Source: Pseudomonas taiwanensis
Lineage (GTDB): Bacteria; Pseudomonadota; Gammaproteobacteria; Pseudomonadales; Pseudomonadaceae
NCBI RefSeq assembly: GCF_013393345.1
Contig: NZ_QJRF01000067.1
Location: 1-64,000, forward strand
Reading direction: 5' to 3'
Length of the DNA: 64,000 bases
Part shown: positions 25,372 to 33,843 of the stretch, piece after piece
Numbering within the stretch: the stretch's first letter is position 1
Layout: the number at the start of each line of letters is the position of its first letter
Translations under genes and position numbers: made by a program
Notes under the pieces: generated by a model
Seen by the model: only the letters and a program-made list of their open reading frames with translations
What the model was told of the DNA's origin: nothing
Database searches by the model: none

Positions 25372-26031
25372 TCACTCGTTGATGGAAGCGCTTCGCCTAT
25401 CTGTGGACGTCAGCTTCGCATGCAACAGCGTCCATTCCCGCAGGATGACCGAGTAGGGAACGAATACGCTGATGCGCTCTGCGCCTTTCACGCCGGGGTG
25501 GTCGCTGAGATCGTTCAGGGTGACCGAGTAAATCCCCATGTTGATACCCACGACGCTGCCGTCACCGGCGACCACCGGACCGCCCGACATGCCCTTGGCG
25601 ATGGGCGCATCGTGGATGGCGTAGAGCTCTCCGCTGTCTTCGTCGGTGTTGATGAAGGGGGCGGGGTAGACCTTGCCCTGCCCGCTGGCGGCGACCAGGT
25701 AGGGGCTTGCACCGGTACTGGTGATGCTTTCGCCTGGTTGCGCGGCCCGCCAGGAAGGGATCCGGGTTTTGGCCTTGTGGCGGAAGAAGACCAGGTCGCA
25801 GCCCGTGCTACAGCGAAACTTCTCGTAGGGTATGAGTGGCGTGTGGGCCGTGGTGACGGCGTAATCCTCGTTCCACTGCACTGCGGACGCCATATAGAAG
25901 TAGGGCAGGGGGAAACCCGAGAAAACGGGAAAGTAGTTGCTGGTGGTGGAGCTGGCGAATTCCGGTTTCACCACGCCGTTGCATCCTGCACACAAGGCTC
26001 CTAGCAGCAGACAGGCCTTGATCATGCTCAT
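25372..26031 (-). CDS. Trypsin-like serine protease lipoprotein
   Basis: 219 residues with a lipoprotein signal ending in Leu-Cys-Ala-Gly-Cys (lipidated Cys17). A chymotrypsin-fold triad can be assigned: His in AVTTAHTPL near residue 63, Asp in CDLVFF near 79, Ser in KGMSGGPVVAGDGSVVGIN near 150. The GMSGGPV motif with the following Gly-x-Val-Gly-Ile-Asn is typical of trypsin-like peptidases. It is shorter than DegP-type proteins and has no PDZ domain. It lies upstream of wzb in the same direction, with 225 bases and a promoter between them, so a link to the polysaccharide is only positional. Substrate unknown. Confidence 0.75.
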   Translation of the reverse strand: MSMIKACLLLGALCAGCNGVVKPEFASSTTSNYFPVFSGFPLPYFYMASAVQWNEDYAVTTAHTPLIPYEKFRCSTGCDLVFFRHKAKTRIPSWRAAQPGESITSTGASPYLVAASGQGKVYPAPFINTDEDSGELYAIHDAPIAKGMSGGPVVAGDGSVVGINMGIYSVTLNDLSDHPGVKGAERISVFVPYSVILREWTLLHAKLTSTDRRSASINE

Positions 26032-26253
26032 TGTCGGTCACCGACATTCGTATGAATGGGTAGCCGACCCTGGCTGTACGACCTTTCCGCGTTGACCCGG
26101 AAGGGGTGTGGCGCGTTATTGAAAAGGGTAGTGGGTGGGCGAACTTCGGGAGCGGCGCTCGCGGCCTGGGGGCGCCAGTGGTAACAAAATCGGCGCGAGC
26201 GGATTGCAAACCCGCCTCAACCCTCGCGCGGCGCGAAGTAGGGCTATGGATCC

Positions 26254-26285
26254 GTAGGTTGGTGCAGAGCGAAGCGAAGCCCAAC
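26254..26285. repeat. Single GTAGGTTGG-type repeat arm
   Basis: GTAGGTTGG, then CAGAGCGAAGCGAAGCCCAA, is one arm of the inverted repeat seen complete at 36594-36679. It lies in the 358-base gap between the protease gene and ppa, which otherwise holds only the ppa terminator. Confidence 0.75.
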
Positions 26286-26346
26286 AAGCCCAAACTGGGC
26301 CAGCCCCTCTGCGCACGGATGCCAGCAGCGCTTTTCCAAAGGCAAT

Positions 26347-26373
26347 AAAAAAGCCGGCTTGTGGCCGGCTTTT
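26347..26373 (-). terminator. Rho-independent terminator of ppa
   Basis: AAAAGCCGGC and GCCGGCTTTT with a five-base loop, followed on the minus strand by a T run, 17 bases after the ppa stop. Confidence 0.93.
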
Positions 26374-26389
26374 CATGAGAGGTCGGGGC

Positions 26390-26923
26390 TTACTTTTGGT
26401 AAGCCGCAACCGCTTTAGTGATTTCAGCACGGGCAGCGTCAGCGTTGCCCCAGCCTTCTACTTTCACCCACTTGCCTTTTTCGAGGTCCTTGTAGTTCTC
26501 GAAGAAGTGCTTGATCTGCTCCAGCAGCAGGGCCGGCAGGTCGGTGTATTCCTTCACGTCCTTGTAGAGAACGCTCAGTTTGTCGTGGGGAACGGCCAGC
26601 AGTTTGGCGTCGCCACCGGCTTCGTCGGTCATGTGCAGAACGCCGACCGGACGGGCGCGGATGACGGAACCCGGAGCAACCGGGTAGGGGGTGACGACCA
26701 GTACGTCCAGGGGATCGCCGTCGTCAGCCAGGGTGTTGGGGATGTAGCCGTAGTTGGCCGGGTAGAACATCGGGGTGGCCATGAAACGGTCGACGAACAG
26801 GCAGTCGCTGTCCTTGTCGATTTCGTATTTGATCGGCGCGTGGTTGGCCGGGATTTCGATGGCGACGTAGATGTCGTTCGGCAGGTCTTTGCCAGCCGGG
26901 ATCTTGCTGTAGCTCATGGTCAA
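26390..26923 (-). CDS. ppa: Inorganic pyrophosphatase (family I)
   Basis: 177-residue cytoplasmic enzyme hydrolysing pyrophosphate to phosphate. The family I signature Asp68-Gly-Asp70-Pro-Leu-Asp73 and the metal-binding surroundings [21 protein letters not shown] are intact, as are [14 protein letters not shown] at the start and [19 protein letters not shown] near the end. The ATG used has GGGAG six bases ahead; a second ATG two codons later is possible. It is a single-gene unit between its own -10 element and its terminator. Confidence 0.98.
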   Translation of the reverse strand: MTMSYSKIPAGKDLPNDIYVAIEIPANHAPIKYEIDKDSDCLFVDRFMATPMFYPANYGYIPNTLADDGDPLDVLVVTPYPVAPGSVIRARPVGVLHMTDEAGGDAKLLAVPHDKLSVLYKDVKEYTDLPALLLEQIKHFFENYKDLEKGKWVKVEGWGNADAARAEITKAVAAYQK

Positions 26924-26952
26924 CTCCCAGGGGGGCCAAAAAAGTGGGCGCG

Positions 26953-26958
26953 ATTATA
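26953..26958 (-). promoter_or_regulatory. -10 element for ppa
   Basis: Exact TATAAT on the minus strand about 30 bases before the ppa start; the -35 region (TGGCAT at 18 bases or less) is weak. Expected short leader of about 23 bases. Confidence 0.5.
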
Positions 26959-26992
26959 GGCATATTCCAGGGGCGATGCCACGCCGTTGTGC

Positions 26993-27811
26993 TCATCCAT
27001 TGGTCGCGTGGCGATAGTCCGGGTGGATGTCCTGGAGGCGTTTGAGGCGCCCCAGCGGGTCCTGGCGGTAGAAGGCCTGGAGCTGGCGGTAGACGGCGGG
27101 GAAGGCCTGGTCCAGCAGGTCCGGTGCGGTGAAGAAGTACTCGCTGGCGACCGCGAAGAATTCTGCCGGGTCTTCGGCGGCGTACGGGTCGATGGGCGTT
27201 TCCGCGTCGGGGTCGCGGTCGAGCTGGGCATTCAGCGCGTCATAGGCGGTCTGCATGGCCAGGGCCCAGTCGGATTGGCGCATGTCGCGGTGCAGCGGGG
27301 GCAGGCCGTTCGGTGAGCCGTTGAGCATGTCGAGCTTGTGGGCCAGTTCGTGGATCACCAGGTTATAGCCGTCCCAGCCACCGCTCGATTTCACGCCCGG
27401 CCAGGCGAGGATGACAGGCCCGTATTGCCAGGCCTCGCCGCTGCGCTCGTCATCGTATTCGTGCTCCACGCCCGCTGCATCGCGATGGCGTTGGGGGCTG
27501 ACGAAGTCGTCGGGATAGAGCACCAGCTCATGGAAGCCCCGATACCAGTCGAGGTCCGGCAGGTGCAGCAGGGGGAGTTGCGCCAGGGTGGCCAGGGTCA
27601 GGCGGTCATCGGGGGTGAGCTCGACGCCGGGCAGGGCGGTGATGCGCTTGTCATGCAGAAAGAGCACGCTGCGCTCACGCAGGCGCCGGTCTTCCGTTTC
27701 GTCCAGGCCGTCGAGTATCGGCAGGCGCTGGCGCACCCCCTCCCACTGCTGCGGGGATACCGGGTTGCGGGCGAGGATGCGCTGGCGGCGCCAGCGGCGA
27801 TAGGACCACAT
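26993..27811 (-). CDS. mtfA: M90 zinc metallopeptidase, MtfA family
   Basis: 272-residue cytosolic gluzincin-like peptidase. The zinc motif His154-Glu155-Leu-Ala-His158 lies in YNLVIHELAHKLDMLNG, and a downstream DPYAAEDPAEFFAVASEYFF supplies the third ligand region, as in MtfA/anthrax lethal factor relatives. In E. coli MtfA binds the Mlc repressor and so affects glucose phosphotransferase genes; pseudomonads lack that circuit, so the physiological target is not known. It ends 70 bases upstream of ppa and starts 11 bases downstream of the dedA stop, likely co-transcribed with dedA. Confidence 0.92.
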   Translation of the reverse strand: MWSYRRWRRQRILARNPVSPQQWEGVRQRLPILDGLDETEDRRLRERSVLFLHDKRITALPGVELTPDDRLTLATLAQLPLLHLPDLDWYRGFHELVLYPDDFVSPQRHRDAAGVEHEYDDERSGEAWQYGPVILAWPGVKSSGGWDGYNLVIHELAHKLDMLNGSPNGLPPLHRDMRQSDWALAMQTAYDALNAQLDRDPDAETPIDPYAAEDPAEFFAVASEYFFTAPDLLDQAFPAVYRQLQAFYRQDPLGRLKRLQDIHPDYRHATNG

Positions 27812-27821
27812 GGCGCGTCGG

Positions 27822-28481
27822 TCAGCTCGAGTGCTCGGCGCCTTTGTTGGCGGGGCGAAAGTGGCTGCGGGCGAAGCCGATCATCATCGGCAGCAGCGAG
27901 ATGCCGATGATGACGACGATCATCAGCGAGAGGTTCTGCTTGATGAAGGGCACGTTGCCGAAGAAGTAGCCGAGGGTCACCAGGCCGCCGACCCAGAGGA
28001 TGGTGCCCAGCACGCTGAAGCCGAGGAAGCGCGGGTAGGGCATGCGGCCTACGCCGGCAACGAAGGGGGCGAAGGTCCGTACGATGGGCAGGAAACGCGC
28101 CAGGGTCACGGTCTTGCCGCCATGGCGGTCGTAGAAGTCATGGGTGCGCTGCAGGTAGTCGCGGCGGAAGATCTTCGAATTCGGATTACTGAAAAGGCGT
28201 TCGCCCGCCGTGCGTCCGACCAGGTAATTGAGGCTGTCGCCACTGATGGCTGCGACCATCAACAGGCCACCTAGCAGCCATGGGTCCATTGCGCCACCGG
28301 CACTGACCGCGCCAGCGATGAACAGCAGGGAATCGCCTGGCAGGAAGGGCGTTACCACCAGGCCCGTCTCGCAGAAGATGACCAGGAACAGAATGGCGTA
28401 GATCCAGGTGCCGTAGTTGCTGACCAGCAGATTGAGGTATTGGTCCAGGTGGAGGATGAGGTCGATCGGGTTGAAATCCAT
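27822..28481 (-). CDS. dedA: DedA-family membrane protein
   Basis: 219-residue inner-membrane protein of the DedA/SNARE-associated (VTT) superfamily, implicated in undecaprenyl-phosphate and phospholipid recycling. Features: [19 protein letters not shown] near residue 35-53, the conserved acidic-proline segment, then [17 protein letters not shown] and [31 protein letters not shown] with the two functionally important arginines. Four to five hydrophobic stretches. A second DedA domain occurs in the fusion protein at 54.7 kb. Confidence 0.94.
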   Translation of the reverse strand: MDFNPIDLILHLDQYLNLLVSNYGTWIYAILFLVIFCETGLVVTPFLPGDSLLFIAGAVSAGGAMDPWLLGGLLMVAAISGDSLNYLVGRTAGERLFSNPNSKIFRRDYLQRTHDFYDRHGGKTVTLARFLPIVRTFAPFVAGVGRMPYPRFLGFSVLGTILWVGGLVTLGYFFGNVPFIKQNLSLMIVVIIGISLLPMMIGFARSHFRPANKGAEHSS

Positions 28482-28528
28482 GAGGCGCCTTGTGGATAAC
28501 CGAGGCCGGCGAGCGGGGTATTGGGCGC

Positions 28529-28534
28529 ATTATA
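28529..28534 (-). promoter_or_regulatory. -10 element for dedA-mtfA
   Basis: Exact TATAAT on the minus strand about 48 bases before the dedA start. No good -35 at 16-18 bases. Confidence 0.4.
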
Positions 28535-28696
28535 GGGACAAGAGCCATGACAGCGGCGAGTCCGTTGCCGAATGGTGAGCAGCATGCACGCTGCAACTGT
28601 TTCCATTGTTTTCCCGGCGCAGGAATGCGGATAGCGCCTGCGCACCAAACCGGTGCAAGGCTGGAGTGCCGGGAGTTCGGGCTGGGGGACGCAGAA

Positions 28697-28720
28697 GGGC
28701 CCGGCGCACTGGCCGGGCCC
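28697..28720 (-). terminator. Hairpin after the GNAT gene
   Basis: GGGCCCGGC and GCCGGGCCC, a perfect nine-base stem about 12 bases after the acetyltransferase stop on the minus strand. Only a short TTCT follows, so termination efficiency is uncertain. Confidence 0.55.
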
Positions 28721-28731
28721 AGGCAGCGGGT

Positions 28732-29190
28732 TCAGTCGCTGTTGATTGGCAGGATGTAGTTCTTGAACTCGGTGTCCTCACGGAAACCGATGGACTCGTA
28801 CACCTTGTGCGCCACTTCGTTGTCGACGCTGCTGGAAACGCGCATGCGCACGGCGTTGGTTTCCCGCGCCATCTTCTTCGCGGTCTGCAACAGGCGGTCG
28901 GCGACCAGTTGGCGGCGGGCGTCCTCGGCGACGTAGATGTCGTTGAGAATCCAGACGCGCTTCAGGGACAGCGAGGAGAAGCTCGGATAGAGCTGACAGA
29001 AGCCCATCAGGCGTGTGTCATCGTCATCCGGAAAGGCCAGGTAGATCACCGATTCCTTGCGACTCAGGCGTTTCTCCAGAAACTTCTTCGAGGACTCCGG
29101 GAATGGCAGTTCACCGTAGAACTCACGGTACTTCACGAACAGCGGCGTAAGCAGGTCCAGGTGCTCCAGGGTGGCTTGGACGATGCGCAT
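28732..29190 (-). CDS. GNAT-family N-acetyltransferase
   Basis: 152 residues from the ATG with GAGG six bases upstream; a longer frame reaching back to 29379 lacks GNAT character. It shows the acetyl-CoA fold order: YLAFPDDDDTRLMGFCQLYPSFS, the central strand WILNDIYV, motif A AEDARRQLVADRLL (a relaxed Q/R-x2-G/A loop), and the final VAHKVYESIGFREDTEFKNYIL. Substrate unknown; small GNATs of this type modify amines or protein N-termini. It is divergent from the acetyl-CoA hydrolase gene, with 187 bases between. Confidence 0.88.
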   Translation of the reverse strand: MRIVQATLEHLDLLTPLFVKYREFYGELPFPESSKKFLEKRLSRKESVIYLAFPDDDDTRLMGFCQLYPSFSSLSLKRVWILNDIYVAEDARRQLVADRLLQTAKKMARETNAVRMRVSSSVDNEVAHKVYESIGFREDTEFKNYILPINSD

Positions 29191-29377
29191 GATGGGCCTC
29201 GGTATCTGTGAATGGGCATTTTTGGCGATGCAGATGCTGTGCCAGCCAACGTCGCTGATGCTGCACCAGAAATTGTGGAAAACGCAATCCAAGCAAGCGT
29301 TTGAATGGTTGGTTGGCGTGAGCAATACCGGCGCTGGCAGGGTCCAACGTTCATCGCTGTATGCCAAGGAGGACGCC

Positions 29378-31501
29378 ATGCTCCGTTGCGCGCTGGATCA
29401 GGCCGTCGAGCAGGTACTTGAACGCATCGACGGCCCCATTCGGTTGGGACTGCCGCTCGGGCTCGGCAAGCCCAACCGGTTCGTCAATGCGCTTTACCAG
29501 CGGATCAAGGCCCTGCCGGAGCGGCAGCTGATCATCTACACCGCCTTGTCCCTGGCCAAACCGCAGCCCGCCAGCGAACTGGAGCAGCGCTTCAGCGGCC
29601 CCTTCCTGCGCCGGGTCTTCGCCGATTACGTCGAACTCGACTACCTCAGCGACCTGCGTTGCGGCGAGTTGCCGCCCAATGTGCAGATCGAGGAGTTCTA
29701 CCTGCAGCCCGGCAGCCAGCTGGACAATCCGCAGGCCCAGCAGAATTACATCAGCCTCAATTACAGCCAGGTGGTTGCCGACCTGCAGCGCAAGGGCATC
29801 AACCTGATCGCCCAGATGGTGGCCTCCAGGACGCAAAGCCCCGGCCGCTTCAGCCTAAGCTGCAATCCCGATGTCACGCTCGACCTGCTTCCCGGCCTCC
29901 GCGAGCGCCGGGCAAGGGGCGAGGCCATCGTCATGGTCGCCCAGGAACATGCCGAGCTGCCCTACATGACGGGGCCGGCGGAAGTGGACGCGGACTGCTT
30001 CGACCTGGTGCTGGAACGGGTGGAGCGCAGCCGACTGTTCTCCACGCCGAACATGCCGGTCAGCACTCAGGACCACGCCATTGGCCTGCACGCCAGCACC
30101 CTGGTGCGCGACGGCGGCACCCTGCAGACGGGAATCGGCGCGATGGCCGACGCGCTGACCGCCGCGTTGCTCGCGCGCCATACCGACAATGCCGGCTACC
30201 AGGCGCTGCTGGGGGCCATGGATGTGCCGGGTCGATGGGGTGAGCTGATCAAACGTGAAGGCGGGCTTGCGCCCCTCACCCGGGGCCTTTACGCCAACAG
30301 CGAAATGTTCCTGTTCGGCCTGCTGGTGCTGATGGAGGCAGGCATCCTGCGCCGCCCCGTGTACGCGGATATCGAGCTGCAGCGCCTGGCCGACGCCGGG
30401 GTGCTGGACGCTAACGGTGTGATAGTCGATTTCGATGCCCTGGCCGAGCGATTGCCCCGCGGGCTGGATGCCGAAGGACTGGCCTGGTTGCAGCAACATG
30501 GGCTGCTCGACGAAGGCATCCGCTTCGAGGAAGGCCGGCTGCGCCTGCCGGATTGCCGCAGCAGTGCCTGCGATATCCACAACCCCGACTTGATGCCCTA
30601 TTGGGGCAAGGCCAGCGGGGGGATTCTTGTGCACGGCGGTTTCTTCCTGGGGCCCCAGGTCTTTTACCAGCGCCTTCGCGAAATGGGCGAAGCTCGGCGT
30701 GCGCGCATTTCCATGGGGCCCATCAGCCAGATCAACCGACTTTACGGCGATGAGCCGCTCAAACGCCTGCAACGACGCGATGCGCGCTTCATCAACAGCT
30801 GTTTCATCGTCACCCTGCTCGGTGCCAGCGCTTCCGATCAGTTGGCGGATGGCCGGGTGATCAGCGGCGTCGGCGGCCAGTACGATTTCGTCGCCCAGGC
30901 CCATGAACTCGAAGGCGCCCGCTCCATCCTGATGCTGCGCAGCTGGCGTGAGTCGGGCGGCGTGGTCAGTTCCAACATCGTCTGGGAATACGGTCACGCT
31001 ACGATTCCCCGGCACCTGCGGGACCTGGTGGTTACCGAGTACGGCATCGCCGACCTGCGCGGCAAGAACGACGCCGAGGTGATTGCAGCCCTGCTGCGCA
31101 TCGCCGACTCGCGATTCCAGGGCGGGCTGATCGCCGACGCGCAACTGGCCGGCAAGCTGCCCGAGGATTTTGTCCTGGAGCCGGTCTGGCGGCAGAACAC
31201 GCCCGAGCGGCTGGAGGCGTTGCGCGCGGAATTCCCCCAGCTGTTTCCCGAGTACCCCCTCGGCTGCGATTTCACCCCGGTGGAGCAGGACCTGCTGCGC
31301 GCCCTGCGCTGGCTCAAGCGCAAGCTGAATCTCGGGGAGATCATCGACCTTGGCCGGGCGGCACTGTTCGACCTGCCCGATCCGAACAGCTTTGCCGGAC
31401 ATCTTGAGCGAATGGGGCTGCTCACGCCGACAGGCCTGCGCGAGCAGCTGTATCAGAAGCTGGTGCTGACCGGTCTCAAGGCGACAGCCAAGGGCGATTG
31501 A
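29378..31501 (+). CDS. Acetyl-CoA hydrolase/transferase family protein
   Basis: 707 residues from the ATG preceded by AGGAGG at five bases; the open frame upstream is non-coding in character. N-terminal part RLGLPLGLGKPNRFVNALYQR and the C-terminal CoA-transferase domain (GVGGQYDFVAQAHELEGARSI, YGIADLRGKNDAEVIAALL) match the acetyl-CoA hydrolase/transferase superfamily, which moves or hydrolyses CoA on short acids. It is longer than the roughly 430-500 residues of classical members, with an extended middle and a C-terminal addition after about residue 600. Neighbouring ethanolamine genes make acetyl-CoA, but they are convergent, so a metabolic link is only suggestive. Confidence 0.88.
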   Translation: MLRCALDQAVEQVLERIDGPIRLGLPLGLGKPNRFVNALYQRIKALPERQLIIYTALSLAKPQPASELEQRFSGPFLRRVFADYVELDYLSDLRCGELPPNVQIEEFYLQPGSQLDNPQAQQNYISLNYSQVVADLQRKGINLIAQMVASRTQSPGRFSLSCNPDVTLDLLPGLRERRARGEAIVMVAQEHAELPYMTGPAEVDADCFDLVLERVERSRLFSTPNMPVSTQDHAIGLHASTLVRDGGTLQTGIGAMADALTAALLARHTDNAGYQALLGAMDVPGRWGELIKREGGLAPLTRGLYANSEMFLFGLLVLMEAGILRRPVYADIELQRLADAGVLDANGVIVDFDALAERLPRGLDAEGLAWLQQHGLLDEGIRFEEGRLRLPDCRSSACDIHNPDLMPYWGKASGGILVHGGFFLGPQVFYQRLREMGEARRARISMGPISQINRLYGDEPLKRLQRRDARFINSCFIVTLLGASASDQLADGRVISGVGGQYDFVAQAHELEGARSILMLRSWRESGGVVSSNIVWEYGHATIPRHLRDLVVTEYGIADLRGKNDAEVIAALLRIADSRFQGGLIADAQLAGKLPEDFVLEPVWRQNTPERLEALRAEFPQLFPEYPLGCDFTPVEQDLLRALRWLKRKLNLGEIIDLGRAALFDLPDPNSFAGHLERMGLLTPTGLREQLYQKLVLTGLKATAKGD

Positions 31502-31521
31502 ACGGGCGCGGCAGTGCCACG

Positions 31522-31539
31522 GCGGCGTGTCTGCGCCGC
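31522..31539. terminator. Short hairpin between convergent genes
   Basis: GCGGCG-TGTCTG-CGCCGC in the 42-base gap between the CoA hydrolase and eutC stops. Symmetric, so it could serve both strands; no T tract on either side. Confidence 0.35.
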
Positions 31540-31543
31540 AGGT

Positions 31544-32377
31544 TCAGTGGTGGTCGCTGGCCAGCAGGAAATTGCCGGCCAGGGCGCGATCCGGCTCCCC
31601 GGACAGGCTCGGTACTTCGGCCTCGTCCTTCAGGTTCACCCCGGACAGCTGACGACGGCAGGCTTCGCGCATCAGGTAGAGCAGGCGGTGGGCGGCCATG
31701 CCGTAGCTGAGACCTTCCAGGCGCACGTTGGAAATGCAGTTGCGATAGGCATCGGTGAGCCCCACTTTCGGCGCCCAGGTGAAGTACAGGCCGAGGCTGT
31801 CGGGTGAGCTGAGGCCGGGACGTTCGCCGATCAGGATCACCACCATCTTCGCGCCAAGCAGTTCGCCGATTTCATCGGCCACCGCCACGCGTCCTTGTTG
31901 CACCAGCACCACGGGCGAGAGCGACCAGCCTTCGGCCGTCGCCTGTTCTTCCATGCGTTCCAGGAAGGGCAGGCTGTGGCGTTGTACGGCGAGGGCGGAG
32001 AGACCGTCAGCCACCACCACCGCGAGGTCGTAACCGTTGGGGTTGGCTCGGGCATGTTCCTGCAGTTTTTCCCGTGAGGCTGCATCGAGGCGCCGGCCGA
32101 GGTCCGGGCGTTGCAGGTAGGTGTCGCGGTCCGCTGCGGCGCTGTGCAGCAGCAGGGTGTCACGGCCGCGTTCGGCCAATGAGGCACTGAGGCCCGCATG
32201 GTCGAACGGCAGGTGGACCGCGTCCCGTGCCTGGGCGTGGGCGTACTGGAAATTCAGCTGCGCGTGGGTGGGAAGGCTGATGCCGGCGCGACCCAGGGCG
32301 ATGCGCGCCGGGGTGAGGCGGCGCAGCTCTTCCCAGGGGTTGGCGGTGTGGCCGGAGGTGGGGCGTGGAGTTTTCAT
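31544..32377 (-). CDS. eutC: Ethanolamine ammonia-lyase small subunit
   Basis: 277 residues; small subunit of the adenosylcobalamin-dependent enzyme that splits ethanolamine to acetaldehyde and ammonia. The ATG chosen has GAGGAG six bases ahead and gives [20 protein letters not shown]. Family segments: [32 protein letters not shown] near residues 25-55, [15 protein letters not shown], and [16 protein letters not shown] near 195. It follows eutB by 16 bases. No microcompartment shell genes are present, so this is the short cytosolic pathway usual in Pseudomonas. Confidence 0.96.
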   Translation of the reverse strand: MKTPRPTSGHTANPWEELRRLTPARIALGRAGISLPTHAQLNFQYAHAQARDAVHLPFDHAGLSASLAERGRDTLLLHSAAADRDTYLQRPDLGRRLDAASREKLQEHARANPNGYDLAVVVADGLSALAVQRHSLPFLERMEEQATAEGWSLSPVVLVQQGRVAVADEIGELLGAKMVVILIGERPGLSSPDSLGLYFTWAPKVGLTDAYRNCISNVRLEGLSYGMAAHRLLYLMREACRRQLSGVNLKDEAEVPSLSGEPDRALAGNFLLASDHH

Positions 32378-32393
32378 ACATCTCTCCTCGGGG

Positions 32394-33788
32394 TCAGGCC
32401 AGTCGTGCAATGGCCTGACGGAAGGCGGGCGGCAACTGGTCGCCGAGCATGACCCGGCCATCGCTCTGCACCAGGATTCCCATGCGTTCCAGCCAGGCCT
32501 CGAACTCCGGAGCCGGCTTCAGGCCCAGGCTCTGGCGGGCGTAGAGGGCGTCATGGAAGGAGGTGGTCTGGTAGTTGAGCATCACGTCGTCGGAACCGGG
32601 GATGCCCATGATGAAGTTGATACCGGCCACACCGAGCAGGGTAAGCAAGGTATCCATGTCGTCCTGATCGGCTTCGGCGTGGTTGGTGTAGCAGATATCG
32701 CAGCCCATGGGCACGCCGAGCAGCTTGGCGCAGAAGTGGTCTTCCAGGCCGGCGCGGATGATCTGCTTGCCGTTGTAGAGGTACTCCGGGCCGATGAAGC
32801 CGACCACGGTGTTCACCAGGAACGGGTTGAAGTGTCGGGCAACCGCATAGGCGCGCGTTTCGCAGGTCTGCTGGTCGACGCCGTGGTGGGCGTTGGCCGA
32901 CAGCGCGCTGCCCTGGCCGGTTTCGAAGTACATCAGGTTGTTGCCGAGGGTGCCGCGCTTCTGCGACAGGCCGGCTTCGTAGCCTTCCTGGAGAATCTTC
33001 AGGCTGATGCCGAAGCTGGCGTTGGCTGCCTCGGTGCCGGCGATGGACTGGAACACCAGGTCCAGCGGCACCCCGCGCTCGATGGCGGCGATGGAGGTGG
33101 TGACGTGGGTCAGCACGCAGGCCTGGGTGGGAATCTCGTAGCGCTGGATGATCGCATCGAGCATTTCCAGCATCGCGCAGATGGAGGAAATGCTGTCGGT
33201 GGCCGGGTTGATGCCGAGCATGGCGTCGCCGTTGCCGTAGAGCAGGCCGTCGAGAATGCTTGCAGCGATGCCGGCAGGTTCGTCCGTGGGGTGGTTGGGC
33301 TGCAGGCGGGTGGAGAGCCGGCCGCGCAGGCCCATGGTGTTGCGGAAGCGGGTGATCACGCGGATTTTCTGCGCCACCAGCACCAGGTCCTGCACGCGCA
33401 TGATCTTCGACACGGCGGCGGCCATTTCGGGCGTCAGGCCCTTGGCCAGGGCGCGTAGGCTGGCTTCGTCTGCGTGCTCGCTGAGCAGCCAGTCGCGGAA
33501 ACCGCCGACGGTTAAGTGGCTGACCGGGTCGAAGGCGGCGCGGTCGTGGCTGTCGATGATCAGCCGCGTGACTTCGTCTTCCTCGTAGGGAATCAGCGCC
33601 TCGTCGAGGAAGTGCTTCAGGGGAATGTCGGCCAGGGCCATCTGCGCGGCGACCCGCTCGCCGTCGCTGGTGGCGGCTACACCGGCAAGGTAGTCGCCGG
33701 AGCGCGCCGGGCTGGCCTTGGCCATGACTTCCTTGAGGCTGTCGAAACGCCAGGTTTCACCGCCGACGCTGTGGGAAAAACTGCTCAC
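32394..33788 (-). CDS. eutB: Ethanolamine ammonia-lyase large subunit
   Basis: 464 residues, the expected length for the cobalamin-binding catalytic subunit. Recognisable family stretches include ANPATDS-like [66 protein letters not shown] and [30 protein letters not shown]. It works with EutC. No cobalamin riboswitch was seen in its 55-base upstream gap, which instead holds a hairpin after the permease gene. Confidence 0.97.
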   Translation of the reverse strand: MSSFSHSVGGETWRFDSLKEVMAKASPARSGDYLAGVAATSDGERVAAQMALADIPLKHFLDEALIPYEEDEVTRLIIDSHDRAAFDPVSHLTVGGFRDWLLSEHADEASLRALAKGLTPEMAAAVSKIMRVQDLVLVAQKIRVITRFRNTMGLRGRLSTRLQPNHPTDEPAGIAASILDGLLYGNGDAMLGINPATDSISSICAMLEMLDAIIQRYEIPTQACVLTHVTTSIAAIERGVPLDLVFQSIAGTEAANASFGISLKILQEGYEAGLSQKRGTLGNNLMYFETGQGSALSANAHHGVDQQTCETRAYAVARHFNPFLVNTVVGFIGPEYLYNGKQIIRAGLEDHFCAKLLGVPMGCDICYTNHAEADQDDMDTLLTLLGVAGINFIMGIPGSDDVMLNYQTTSFHDALYARQSLGLKPAPEFEAWLERMGILVQSDGRVMLGDQLPPAFRQAIARLA

Positions 33789-33808
33789 TCGAAGCTCTCC
33801 TTGGTGAG

Positions 33809-33836
33809 GCGCCCCAGCCTTCTTGCGCTGGGGCGC
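33809..33836 (-). terminator. Intercistronic hairpin between permease gene and eutB
   Basis: GCGCCCCAGC and GCTGGGGCGC, ten-base perfect arms with an eight-base loop. It lacks a U tract, so eat-eutB-eutC probably stay one transcript with the hairpin tuning relative levels or mRNA ends. Confidence 0.55.
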
Positions 33837-33843
33837 GAGAGGG

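Noticed and set aside
29855-31402. Minus-strand open frame of about 515 codons opposite the acetyl-CoA hydrolase gene
   Set aside because: Mirror frame of a well-supported gene; composition and lack of motifs mark it as non-coding. The same holds for frames opposite mpl, eutB and mrdA.
32378-33843. Search for a cobalamin riboswitch ahead of eutB/eutC
   Set aside because: Gaps of 16 and 55 bases are too short and show only a G/C hairpin; no B12-box-like sequence seen.
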